From positions 62,001 to 126,000 of the forward strand of contig KB445817.1 in the NCBI GenBank assembly GCA_000320605.2: 64,000 nt of DNA. Reading direction: 5' to 3'. A model generated the notes under the pieces. It was not told where the DNA came from and searched no databases. It saw nothing but the letters and a program-made list of their open reading frames with translations. Below are positions 1-10,688 of this stretch, piece after piece. How positions within the stretch are numbered: the stretch's first letter is position 1; each line of letters starts with the position of its first letter. This stretch comes from Gelatoporia subvermispora B. Its lineage: Eukaryota > Basidiomycota > Agaricomycetes > Polyporales > Gelatoporiaceae. The position numbers and the translations under genes are program-made.

Positions 1-3000
1 CCGCACGCTCCTGTGCCGGAGGAGCCTGTCACGGTTGGCATGCACGCTGACTACGTGCGCTGTCTCTCACATTGGTACATCGTCTCAACTAGTTTATTGC
101 CCTGTGCTCATGCTGTCCAGTCGAGACCAGGGCTGGATTGCGACTGGTTCGTTCGACCGCACTATCAAACTCTGGGACCTTAATACGGCGGGCTCTAACC
201 CGGTCACCGGCTCCGCACCACTCATGACCTTGAGTACCCCAGACGTGTCGGGGCCCAAGTCGTCGATATACGCGCTCGCGACAGATCCGTATGGCTCAGT
301 CGTAGTATCCGGTACTCCAGAGCGAGTTATTAGGATGTGGGATCCGCGTTCGGGCAAGCGGATAGGGAAGCTGGTAGGTCACACGGATAACATCCGTGCC
401 ATCCTGATCTCAGAAGACGCCAAGTATGTGAGTATATTTCCTGCCGGGACATACGTAGAAATTGGGCTTATCAATGGCAGATACTCACAGGATCAGCAGA
501 TGGTACGGACACCGACATCATGTGCTCCTCTACTTATCTCACTCTTCTTCCGCATAGCATCTGTCAAGCTGTGGTCGTTATCCTCGCAGCGGTGTCTGCA
601 CACATTCACATATCACACAGAGTCCGTATGGTCACTGTACTCGGCGCACCCTTCCCTCGAAATCTTCTACTCTGGCGACCGCTCTGGACTGGTGTGCCGC
701 GTCGACGTGGAGGGCTGCGCGGACGTGTCGGAGGGCGAGTGCGCCGTGCTATGCCAGGACACTGATGAGCGGGGCGTCTCGGAAGGCATCAACAAGATTG
801 TTGCTGCGGACGACACATTCGTGTGGACAGCGTCGGGCAGCTCCAGCGTCAAGCGATGGAAGGTACCGCCTCGGCGAGCCGTCCGTGCGGCCACGCTGAG
901 TACGAGCGGCGAAGGGCTCGACAGTCCTGTCGTCTCTCCAATGTCCGGAGAATTCAGCAGAGACACATACGGGCCGCGATCGAAGAGGAACTCGCTCGAC
1001 TTATCGCGCACCCGCGCGCGATCGCCACTACGCCAGGGCCCCGGCTTCCTTCCATATGACCCCGCTGCACCCATGCAGCGCAGCACGAGCCCCGTACACT
1101 TACCCCGCGCACCGAAATCGTCTATGTCCCCGTCTGTCTCGCCTTCCCTTAAATCTGCAGACCCCTCCCCGCCGGAGGCAGACCCCGACTACGAACGTGA
1201 GGGCGAGGACACGTGGTATGGCATCCCGTTCGAGAGTCTTGTCCGCCTCACATCGCCGCATGAACCATTCACCGGGTTTGGCATGGCTGGCTCACTGTTA
1301 CGCGGACGCGACCCGGAGATCGCGACGCTCTACTCGGCGGCGTCAGTCATGAGCGTCCCGCGCATGACTCGCCCACCAATGCTGTCCGTCCTGCAGCCGC
1401 AGAGCTCGACCCAACAGCCGCCGCGGAGCGCAAGCCCGTTCCACTCGGAGACAGTGTACTCGCAAACCCGCTTGGGCGAGGAAACTCAGACTCTACACCC
1501 TGCCGCTCGGGCGCGCGCTGCGTTCGAGGATCGGGAGGTCGCAGCGGATGCCGTGCCCCTGCGTCGCGCCCCGGATGAGGTGGTGCAGGGCGAACACGGC
1601 CTGGTGCGGTGCGCGATGCTGAACGACCGTGTGCATGCGCTCACGGTCAATACTGCTGGCGAAGTGGCGGTGTGGGATATCATTCGTGGTGTGTGCCGTG
1701 GACGATATCCCAGTGAGGACGTAGCGGCTGCTAGCGTGGGTGGAAGTGTGAGCAGTATCGCGAGCGAATGCGAGAAGGCGACAATCCTCGAGAGGAGCCC
1801 AAGGGAGGCGCTGGAGACAGTGAGAGAGCGGATTGAGGGAGAGGCGGTGGTCCAGTCGTGGGCGACGGTGGACACGAAGACGGGGCAGCTCACTGTACAT
1901 CTCAATGAACGATGCTTTGAGGCGGAGATCTATGCTGATGAGGCTGGATATGAGTATGATCGGCGGTATGGAGACGAGATCAGACGTACGTCTCAAGCTT
2001 GCTATCCCAGTTCCGTTCTTAGTTTGGTTAATGTCCTTGCAGTAAACATCGGCAAGTGGGTGTTGAAGAACCTCTTCAGCGGGTTCGTTCGCGAAGAGCA
2101 GCGCAAGGCCACGAAGCGAGCCCGGGAGGCAGCACATGAGACGAATCAGCACCGTCTTCAGCGCAGCAGCGCACCAACCCACATCGAAATCAACGGCCAC
2201 TCCTCCGACGCCAGGGGGCGATCGTCCTCGGACGCGTCGTCGCGCAGCTCACAGAGCGCGCAGCGCTCCATGAGTGCGACTGTCATCACTTCGCCCAACA
2301 TGACGCCTGCTATCTCCCCTGCAGTATCGTCCGCACCTCGAGTATCGCCTCTGATGACGCCTTTCATTCCACTCGGCTCAGGCATGCGGGATTCGCTACT
2401 CTCTCCAATACCGCAGTCGCCACCCACGAACGACTCGACGCCTATGCCTCGGCGGTCCGCGACCACCGATGGGACCGCGACTGCCGGTCCGAGCTCTGCG
2501 CCACCACCCGCCTCAAGCGACTACTTTTCCTTGCGTGGCCGGCGGGGCTCTCTGTCCACGTCTGCGGGAATGACCACGCCCGATGACTTTTCAGGCTGGG
2601 GAGGCAAGTCGGAGCCTGCGGGCTCCCAAACGCCGAGCACACCTGGTGGTTTCATGGGTCGTTTCCGCGTATTCGGAGGCAAGAACACGCGGCGGCAGGC
2701 AAGCGAGATCAGTACGACCACGCCTGGCGGGACCTTGAGCGGTGGAGAGACGGTGGCTACACCAGGGGTATGCACTCACGACAGGACCCGGACGATTCGA
2801 TACTAAACAAAGTGTGCAGGATATGACGGTGAACCATGCCGAACGGACACCTACGCAGAAGCTTCTAGCTGGACCTCTCAATCCACCATCGATCAGCGAG
2901 GCCCCACCTTTGTCTATTCCACCAAACACATCGCTCATGATCTCGGAGGAGTCACTGGCTGGTTGGACTACCTTATACCGCGGTAATGTCTCTAGTATAT

Positions 3001-3608
3001 CAGGGGATGTGCAAGCACTAGAAGAAGTCATGCCTATGTGGCTCCTTGAGTGCCTCCTTTTGAACAAGGTCCCCCCAGTACCCGTGAACAAGATCAGTTT
3101 CGTCCTTCTGCCGTACAAGGATCCCAACGGGGAACATCTCCCGGAGTTACTTAACACGTGAGCGTCTCGTTTCACGAATACATTCGGCTATCGTGATTGA
3201 CCAACTACTGGCAGGGCGCAATCCAAGCTCACAGCAAGTCGATTCCTTAGAGTTCGTAAACTCACTTACCACGTAGGTTCCTATCATTCACGCAGTGATC
3301 ATCTTACCAGATACTGGATTCAGGTGCAAGACAAACTAGAGAGGATTGCAGGTAGCCATACATCAACGCCTAACACCCCGCGGACTTCTTCCGACAGTCG
3401 ATCATTGTCTTCCGGCGCCAAAAGCCGCGAAAGTGAGTCGCGACCACGTGCAGAAGACATGTATGAGATCCTGTGTAATGACACGGTGCTCCCTCTCGAC
3501 ATGACGCTCGCGGCAGTCCGACAGTTCATTTGGAGACAAGCGGGAGAGCTGAGCATGTACTATCGCCGGAAGAACCCCGCCAGCCCCGGCTCTCAGACTC
3601 AGCAATAG
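1..3608 (+). CDS. WDR48: WDR48/Duf1-like WD40 protein (5' partial)
   Basis: The family activates USP1/USP12/USP46-type deubiquitinases; the yeast homologue is Duf1. Seven exons can be read: 1-74, 121-427, 481-502, 558-1985, 2043-2767, 2820-3157 and 3215-3608. Together they give 3288 nt (1095 residues), in frame from base 1, so the start lies upstream of the window. WD repeats are visible as [39 protein letters not shown] and [13 protein letters not shown] long Ser/Pro-rich insert follows. The C-terminal DUF3337-type part carries the landmarks [33 protein letters not shown] and a ubiquitin-like tail ending [16 protein letters not shown]. The 22-nt third exon completes a WD repeat. The next gene runs the same way about 1 kb downstream. 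Long antisense ORFs here are codon shadows. Confidence 0.9.
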
Positions 3609-4657
3609 CCTCGAGGACATTCCATCGTATCCGGGTTCATATATACTGTATGTATCTCATCTGTAACCTGTAATTATAGACGTTACGGTAGCACGGCGAA
3701 TAATGACGAAATTGACAGTGCCAGAGACGACCGCAGACGCATGAGCGCTTAAGCTCCGGAGTCACCCACCGGCCGGGCTTGCCGTAGCGATGTCCTTCCA
3801 TAACAAGGCAACTCATCCTCTGTTCAGCGATCACTCTGGAACTCCACCATGCGGGTTGGACAGCCATGTGGAGATTAGCAACGTGCGCTCCGGGCTGCCG
3901 CCTCCATGCGCATATGTCTCGCAGTTAATTGACCCCGATGCTGGTCCCCAGTCTGTGATTCGCTTGCCTTCGACGTTGTCTATGATCCGCAATCTGCGCG
4001 GCGTCGAAGCCCGGCACGTTCATAAGTCCATCATGGTGCACCAAGTCACTTCGTAGCTTCGCGGAGTCGATCACCGATCGATACACCGGTGGATTGCATG
4101 CTCCACACCAGCATTGCTTGGCGTCCAAGAGATGTTGTATAGTCTTCAGTTGACGATTTTGACCGCACCTGCCATCCAGTGGGGTCTCAGCTATTGGCGA
4201 TTGAGCTCATAGTGGGTATTGATGCACTTCTGAGCCCAGACTCAGATGTGCGTAGCAATGTCATCTGGTCTGGTTCGACTACACGGCGGCAGTCGCGACA
4301 AGAGGACACGCTTGGGACACTGTTGAGCGTCCAGCATCCGAATTCTCGCCATGTGGAGGATATCAACGTGTGTGCTTCTCTTTATCTCAGAAAATCACGC
4401 GGCGCACGGTGATGACGGGTGCAGCATGGATATTGACATCCACTGCATGCTAATGTCTGGCTGGACGGACTTCTCGAGGACGCACCGACGAGCAGCGGTG
4501 TCATTGCTCGATTGATATCCTCGTGCTTGTGCCAGAGCCGGTCGATCGAAGGCTCAGAGGTCGGAGACAAGGCTGGAGGATAAAAGGGAACAGGATATGA
4601 GCTTGATCAGGATCGTCTGTGGACGTCTCTGCGCACTGCGTCGATTACCAGAGAACA
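3609..4657. other. Intergenic region
   Basis: About 1 kb between the WDR48-like gene and the nuclease gene. Short open frames are present but show no family motif or convincing exon structure. The 3' UTR of the upstream gene and the promoter of the nuclease gene (TATA near 4580) should lie here. Confidence 0.5.
4580..4586 (+). promoter_or_regulatory. TATA box of nuclease gene
   Basis: An ATAAAAG element sits about 75 bp upstream of the ATG at 4658, the same spacing seen for other secreted-protein genes in this window. It is a consensus match only. Confidence 0.5.
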
Positions 4658-6349
4658 ATGTCGATGCTCATATTGTTGCCCATCGCTTTGGCTGTGTCTA
4701 CGGTTACTGCTTGGGGTGACCTTGGCCATGAAACCGTGGGGTACGTGTAGACTTATCTTATCCGCTCAATCACGGCGGACTGACGGTCTCCACAGCTATG
4801 TCGCACAGGCGGTACGATAGTGGCATTAGATCTAACTGGTGTATGGCCTTACCCATACTCGCTCGTAGTTCCTGGCTCCGAACGCCCTTGCTTTCGTGAA
4901 GGCTACAATTAGCTCTAGCGATGATAATTCGCTGGGCCCCGCCGCGATCGTTAGTATATGTGACCAGGGCTCAGGTTAAATCACGAGTTCAATATTATTT
5001 TCAGTGGGCCGATGAAGTCAAATACGACGATGGCTGGGAATGGTCTCAGCCTCTGCACTTCGTGGATGCTGAGGGTACGTCGTTCCATTGAATGACAGGA
5101 TGCGTCGCAGCTGATACTTCCGGATATCTAGATTCTCCTTTGGACGGCTCGTGCTCTGTCGAGCAGACGCGCGATTGCGGAGATGGTCAATGCATTCGTG
5201 AGCACCGGATTGCCATCCTAAATCAGAGTCCTTGGACGAACTATTGAGTCGTTTCCCAGTGATTGCCATTGCCAACTACACTACCCAGGTGTCAGATTCG
5301 TCACTCAGCTCGACGCAGATCCAAGATGCCCTCAAGTTCATCGGTATGTCTAACATACTCCCAAACGCTCGCACTGAGGGTTACTCACTTCGTGATAGAT
5401 CACGTACGTTGCTAATGATCTAAGTACGACGAGTGCTGAAGCCAGTCACGTTTTTCCATTCAGTTCTTAGGAGACATTGGTCAGCCTCTGCATGTGGAGG
5501 TACGCCATTCGCCCTTGTGAGAGGTTGCCTATGTCAACACATCACCTTATAACAGGCATACGAGGTCGGCGGCAACGACATCTCCGCAAAATGCTCTGGT
5601 GAGAGTACTAATTTACATGCGGTAAGTGTGACCCAACCAGAACGAAACGAATAATGTCTCAGCGCTTTCACATAGGCATGGGGTAAGTGAATGACGATCA
5701 CATGTACACGTCTATCCGGCTCACCTGAGCCCAGACACTGGCATGGTCGAGAAGAACATCGATGACAACCACGGCGGCTCCAGCGAGACTTATGCCGACG
5801 ACCTCGTGACCGAGATCAAGGTGACGTCATATTCTGTCCATTGCGTTCGTCTACTGACCCGGGCACCGGCACCCGCAGAGTGGATCGTACAAATCTCTCA
5901 CGTCCTCCTGGCTTTCGTGCACTTCTATCACGGAGCCTGTGTCCAACTCCAAGCGTGCCCCTGGCGCCGACTTGGAGGACGAGATCAAGAATCTCCTGCA
6001 GGACCGTGCTACAGAGAAGATTACGCCGCTGGAATGCCCTCTCGTTTGGGCTCAGGAAGCGAATGCCTTCGACTGCGTGCGTTTTTACTCAGTTATACGT
6101 ATTCCCTCTGGCTCAGAGTCCGCAACTCCCACGACAGACCGTCGTATTCAACTACACGAAGGGGGAAGACCTGTGCACAAGCAGCTATTACAGTAATGCT
6201 GTCCCAGTGGTACGTCGCGTGTCCCACTTCTTCTGAGGAGACGAACTAATGATATAAACGCATAGATCGATCTTCAGTTGGCTAAGCAGGGGTATCGTCT
6301 GGCAGCTTGGCTGAACGTCATCTTCGACGGTTCCACGAATCTTCCTTGA
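4658..6349 (+). CDS. Secreted S1/P1-type zinc-dependent nuclease
   Basis: S1/P1 nucleases cleave single-stranded DNA and RNA with a three-zinc cluster. Fourteen exons: 4658-4740, 4796-4811, 4869-4949, 5005-5074, 5132-5197, 5260-5343, 5399-5403, 5464-5499, 5556-5621, 5676-5682, 5735-5820, 5879-6076, 6138-6209 and 6266-6349. They sum to 954 nt (317 aa), a normal family length. An 18-residue signal peptide ends just before WGDLGHETVGY, whose Trp becomes the N-terminal zinc ligand. All nine expected ligands can be placed: W1 and H6 (P1 numbering), D in WADEV, H in PLHFVD, H/D/H in DHFLGDIGQPLH, and H/D in LHAAWD. The His of DHFLGD comes from a 5-nt exon, and the Asp of AAWD is split across the 3' end of a 7-nt exon. 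The protein ends STNLP. A likely role is extracellular nucleic-acid scavenging. Confidence 0.93.
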
Positions 6350-7073
6350 GGTAACTAGTCTTTCGCGAAATGTATACATATCATCTCTGTGCTCAAAGAA
6401 CACAACCGTGGAATCAAGTTAGCTTACTTGAAAGCCTGTTCCAGGTAATACGGCTCGTATCGGTGACACATGTGCTCGAGACTTGCTAAATCTCTGCTCA
6501 ACCGCATACAAGGAAAGTCGCGAAAGCAGATAAGTGACAGAGAATGTTTTGAGTGGCTGCGACGTACGGCGATGCATCACGCCTGACAACATAAGCGATT
6601 GATATTTTCATTGCCATGATAAATGCACCAAACAACGTCCGGCAATTGAGTGACAGCAACACGATGGACCGCTCCTCAATAGTTTGGCTGCGCCATCACA
6701 GCGACTGCAGATGTCCATGGTCGCAGCACGGGAGAGAAAGACACGCGGCATGTTTGCCCACAGTAACTGCGTTGCAGGCACCTGCGACCGCCATGCCAGG
6801 TCAAGACAGCTCATATACACAACTACTATCTCGACAGTGTGAAGTTGCGATATGCTTCAGTCTCACTTGGTCTGATGACTGCACCAATGTCGATTTTCAT
6901 TTGATCGAACAAAATCGTCGCAAATGAACTCACTGACAAGATCGACCAAGTCTCGGCCAAACGCACACCATTCTACTGATGTCTCAGAAAATATGTCTTT
7001 AACAACAACGCCAATCTGTAGGTCCGAAACTGGTATATGGTTTCGGAGAAACGGCTCGGGAGTCGAAGACGAT
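6350..7073. other. Intergenic, convergent gene ends
   Basis: About 720 bp between the 3' ends of the nuclease gene (+) and the first MFS transporter gene (-). Only short frames without recognisable motifs are present. Confidence 0.5.
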
Positions 7074-10056
7074 TCAAAGGACGTAGCTGTGATGTTTTCA
7101 GTCGTGTGCAACAGTCGTGCTAAACAACGGCTGTCGTACCGGTGGTAGATGTTCTCCATCTCCGTAAGGTCATGCATGCCAGCCTCTGTTATGTGTTAGC
7201 ATGAATGCGAGTATCCAATAGACATACTCACCTTCACCCTTAAGTTGTTGCTCATAAGTATCGACTTTGCCATATTTGCGGTCTTTCTGCAACATGGGTT
7301 AGTTTGATGGCGTCATTCGACAAGCGAAAGCCTGGGCTCACAGCAATGTTACTCCACAGCATATATGCTCCTAGTAATATATAGACAACTATGCGAGAAC
7401 GTTTAGACAGGCAGTCATAGACAGACGGGCATCCTGTACTCACTGGCCCTGATAATATAGCCTGAAAAGTTGCAGCAAACAGGTGTAACGAACAATCATT
7501 GGGCCCATCACGCTTACTGATGAACATAGCTAACTAAGCACCATGGGGTCACCGATAGCAACGACAGATGATAAGAAGGGGCTCACGAGGCCAGTCTGAT
7601 ACACAGGTGCTTGGCTCGCCTAAATAGTCTCAGTTGCAATCATAGCTTCCTAAGGTTAGCATGTATGCTCTCACAATCAAGAACTGCGGGCTGAATCACA
7701 GAATTAATGGACATTCAAGTTGACTTCAGTCTCCAACTCACCCAGCAAAATTCCCCACGCAATACTAGCACATCATTCGGCATTGAGAATGACTCTAGAG
7801 CGCTGCTCGAAAGACTTACTCCGACAAAAGTGATAGCAGTCGTGAATGTCTTCTTGGTGTATCCTCCGATCTAGTGATTGAACGTCATATTTACCTGAGT
7901 ACTGGTACGTATCAGGGCCTGTATCCTGAACTCACATTATTGGAGATCATGACAAGCGAAAGAGCGAATCCTATGGTCTTTTAAGTTGTTCGTGAAAAGC
8001 CGAGAATGAGGTGTTTTGATTGAAGACAGCGCTCACTTGAAAGTACGTAAACCAGTACGCTACGAGCCTGTTCCACCTCTGATCGGCGGGAAGAAAGGCT
8101 AAGCATCCGGCTGCAATGATGCACACAATGTTTCCAACTGCAGTGGTGATTACACACACTATACGAAGGTGAGTCTTGTGGATCACAAGAACTAGACGCA
8201 ACTTACTATTCTTGTACCGGGTGCATATCCATCTGCGGGTTGTCAGGGAATGATTATGCCAATAAAATTGTGCACCTTACCCAGCTACAATCAGAGTCAC
8301 TATCTGAACTGCCGACGAGACCGCTGATAGAAGTGTGCTCTGCAAAGTGGAAAACCCAAAGCCCTAGTGACAACGGTCAACGTATATCTTACGGTGACGT
8401 AAGGGGATGGACACTACCTTGATTATGACAGTGGAAAAATTCGTGACAATTCTGAAATGGCGGTTGAGTGAGCGTATGACGAAGGTAATGCATGTTCCAT
8501 ACCCGTTCGGTATTTGCCCGACAACAGATGCTATTAGCAGAAGCCAGGTTTTGGGATCAACCAATGCTTCCCTCATCTGAAAACATCACTGTCGACTCTC
8601 CATCGTTAGCCAGACCAAGCTTACCTGATATGCCTTAAATTGAGTGTTCTTCACTCCAATCTTCGCTTCGGCTACCCGCTTAATAGCAGTGATCTTGTCT
8701 TCGTCACTGAGGAATCGAGCTGACAAAGGCGAATCTGGGAGGAAGAACCACAAAACGATGGAGTCTACCCAGGACGAATGAGCCATGCGATAGATTAGTA
8801 TATGATTCATGTACAACACTTACAAGCTATACTAATAGCACCGAGGACCAGGAAGATGTATTCCCAACGAGGTAGGGACGGATTTGGTATGGCCCCAATC
8901 TATACAATGTGCTCCTGATAAGCGCATCGATGGCGAGAGATTCATACTTACACCATAAGCAACAAATCCTCCGAAAATTCCAGCCCATCCATTGAATGTA
9001 TACCAAAACATCAGACGTATCGGCACCTCAGTTTGAGAATACCATATGGAAGTGAGCAGCGTTAGACCAGGCGTTACAACTGCCTCCATCAGTCCGAGAC
9101 AGAACCTATACAGAGACGTCATCAACCGGCGTCGATCTCAGACATTGGCGAGCCTACCGATTAGCAGCCGCTCCCCCAAAGTTGGTGCATGCGGGTGTCC
9201 TAGATCTTCCTTGAGCTCGGCGACTTGAGCGTACTAGAGGTTACACACGTCAGGATTATCACACCCCAAACGAAGGTAGCTGGTCGTCCTTTCAGCTAAG
9301 TATAGTGCAAGTCTGCTAAGTGAACGCACTGATAGCAAGGACTTTCCCTGCCTGGTAATGTTGTAGCAGCCATCCGTCGGGATAATTACCTACGAGATAC
9401 CCAAGGCTGTATTTCTTAGTACGACTCTCGACTGCCGGCGCGGAGACGTACTAGAACACTGTTCTCCACTGGTCAGATAACGCTCTACATTTTGAAAGAA
9501 CTGTGAGCCTCGTACCGCCTGCAACCCAGTCGAACTGGGTGCCGTTCATATTGAGGGCGGCTTTCATGCCATACAGGTTCCCGTAATTTAGCCTACATCA
9601 GTGGACGCTCAGAAGTAACACAGATATGTTATACCGAGTTACGGACGCGGTTTTGTCAACTGGGAAGAGACTTATTACTAACATACGGTCGCTTGACAAG
9701 AGGAGACAAACCAAAACTCAGACCCTGGGAGATGCAGAACTACAGTGAATCCACGTCAGCGATAACGGCATGGGCTCAACTAATACACGCCTCACCATCG
9801 GCAGAATCCATATGTCGATCTTCCTTGCGATCCTATGGAGGCAATGCGATCAGGGATCAACATATACTGCCCTCGCAACGTGCCCGTACCTGGCGTTGTC
9901 CTTTTGGCTAACACGCATGCCCGATTGTTTCGCTAGTTCAAATTGTTTGAGGCCGACATTGACGCTGTCTGTAGACACCGAGGTGGTGTCAACGATGGTC
10001 GAGCCTTTCACTGCTTCAACGGATACTGAGATCACGGTCTTCTCGGAGGTGTCCAT
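7074..10056 (-). CDS. MFS transporter, allantoate permease (Dal5)-like, copy A
   Basis: Members of this anion:cation symporter family import small organic anions such as allantoate or vitamins; the substrate here is unknown. I could follow the frame through about 28 exons with canonical GT-AG introns, from MDTSEKTV at 10056 to a 13-nt last exon (7074-7086) ending RYVL-stop, as is usual for the family. Family landmarks in order: RKIDIWILPM, QVDKTALNYGNLYGMKAAL, QFDWVAGVFYLGYLVGNYP, TTFVWGVIIL, GLMEAVVTPGLTLL, WYTFNGWAGIFGGFVAYG, PRWEYIFLVLGAIS, LPDSPLSARFL, DPKTWLLLIASV, GFGFSTLQSTLL, WNRLVAYW, GGYTKKTFTTAI and YCVGNFAGPQF. Those segments correspond to a 12-helix fold. The exon at 9452-9458 is only 7 nt. 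A tandem paralogue lies directly upstream. No lesion was found. Confidence 0.88.
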
Positions 10057-10688
10057 ACTGTAGGTACCCTGGATGCACTTACGGATACCACTCAGGTCTT
10101 ATATGTATGCCGTTACTGGAGCCTGCGGAGATCCGTCGAGGTCCGTAGAAAGCACGGGCCGGCTGGTGTACCTGACGATCATACTAGCTGCGGTCGAGAA
10201 ACCTCTACCCAGTCCTCGCAGGAGCGAATTTAGAACACTCTTCGGAAAATGATCGTGTACCGTAGTCTCGGGGTTGCTAATCACATACATTCCTGCGATC
10301 ACCTCTACACCGTTCAGAGACTACATGCTTCAGACAACCTCATGAGTTATGGTACGTACGGTAATCCCCTGATGAACGACTCCCTTGAATGAAATGCACG
10401 CTTCGATCTTGATTGCTTTAGGTTCCTGTCATTGAGGGACGCATGGTCCATTGGTACGGTACCATTTCCCACATCTCACATTCGAAGGCAAACCCCTGAG
10501 AACTGATTTATTGGCGGGTTGATATGTCCGCGGCTGTACCGCACATCCGTGTGGGATCATATCGGGGCTGAACAAAAGCGAGCCATGCGTTTCCCAACTT
10601 TATGGTGGATTCCGGACCTATTCATACACTGGGGCGCAGCATCAATGAGCATGCGATACATCTACGCTAAGCCCCGTGCCGGCCGAGC
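10057..10688. other. Spacer between tandem transporter copies
   Basis: About 630 bp separating the start of copy A from the 3' end of copy B. It should hold the promoter of copy A. No conserved frame was recognised. Confidence 0.5.

Noticed and set aside
1493..2200. 235-codon minus-strand ORF
   Set aside because: Lies wholly antisense to the WDR48-like coding exons, is Arg/Ser/His rich and has no motif; a codon shadow.
5743..6249. 168-codon ORF in the nuclease region taken as a gene
   Set aside because: It runs through an intron in the wrong frame after the first 26 codons; the spliced frame gives the conserved S1/P1 sequence.
6863..7177. 104-codon C-terminal extension of transporter copy A
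   Set aside because: Reading through gives a long tail unlike the family. A 53-bp intron (7087-7139) leads to RYVL-stop, the family C terminus, and copy B ends the same way.
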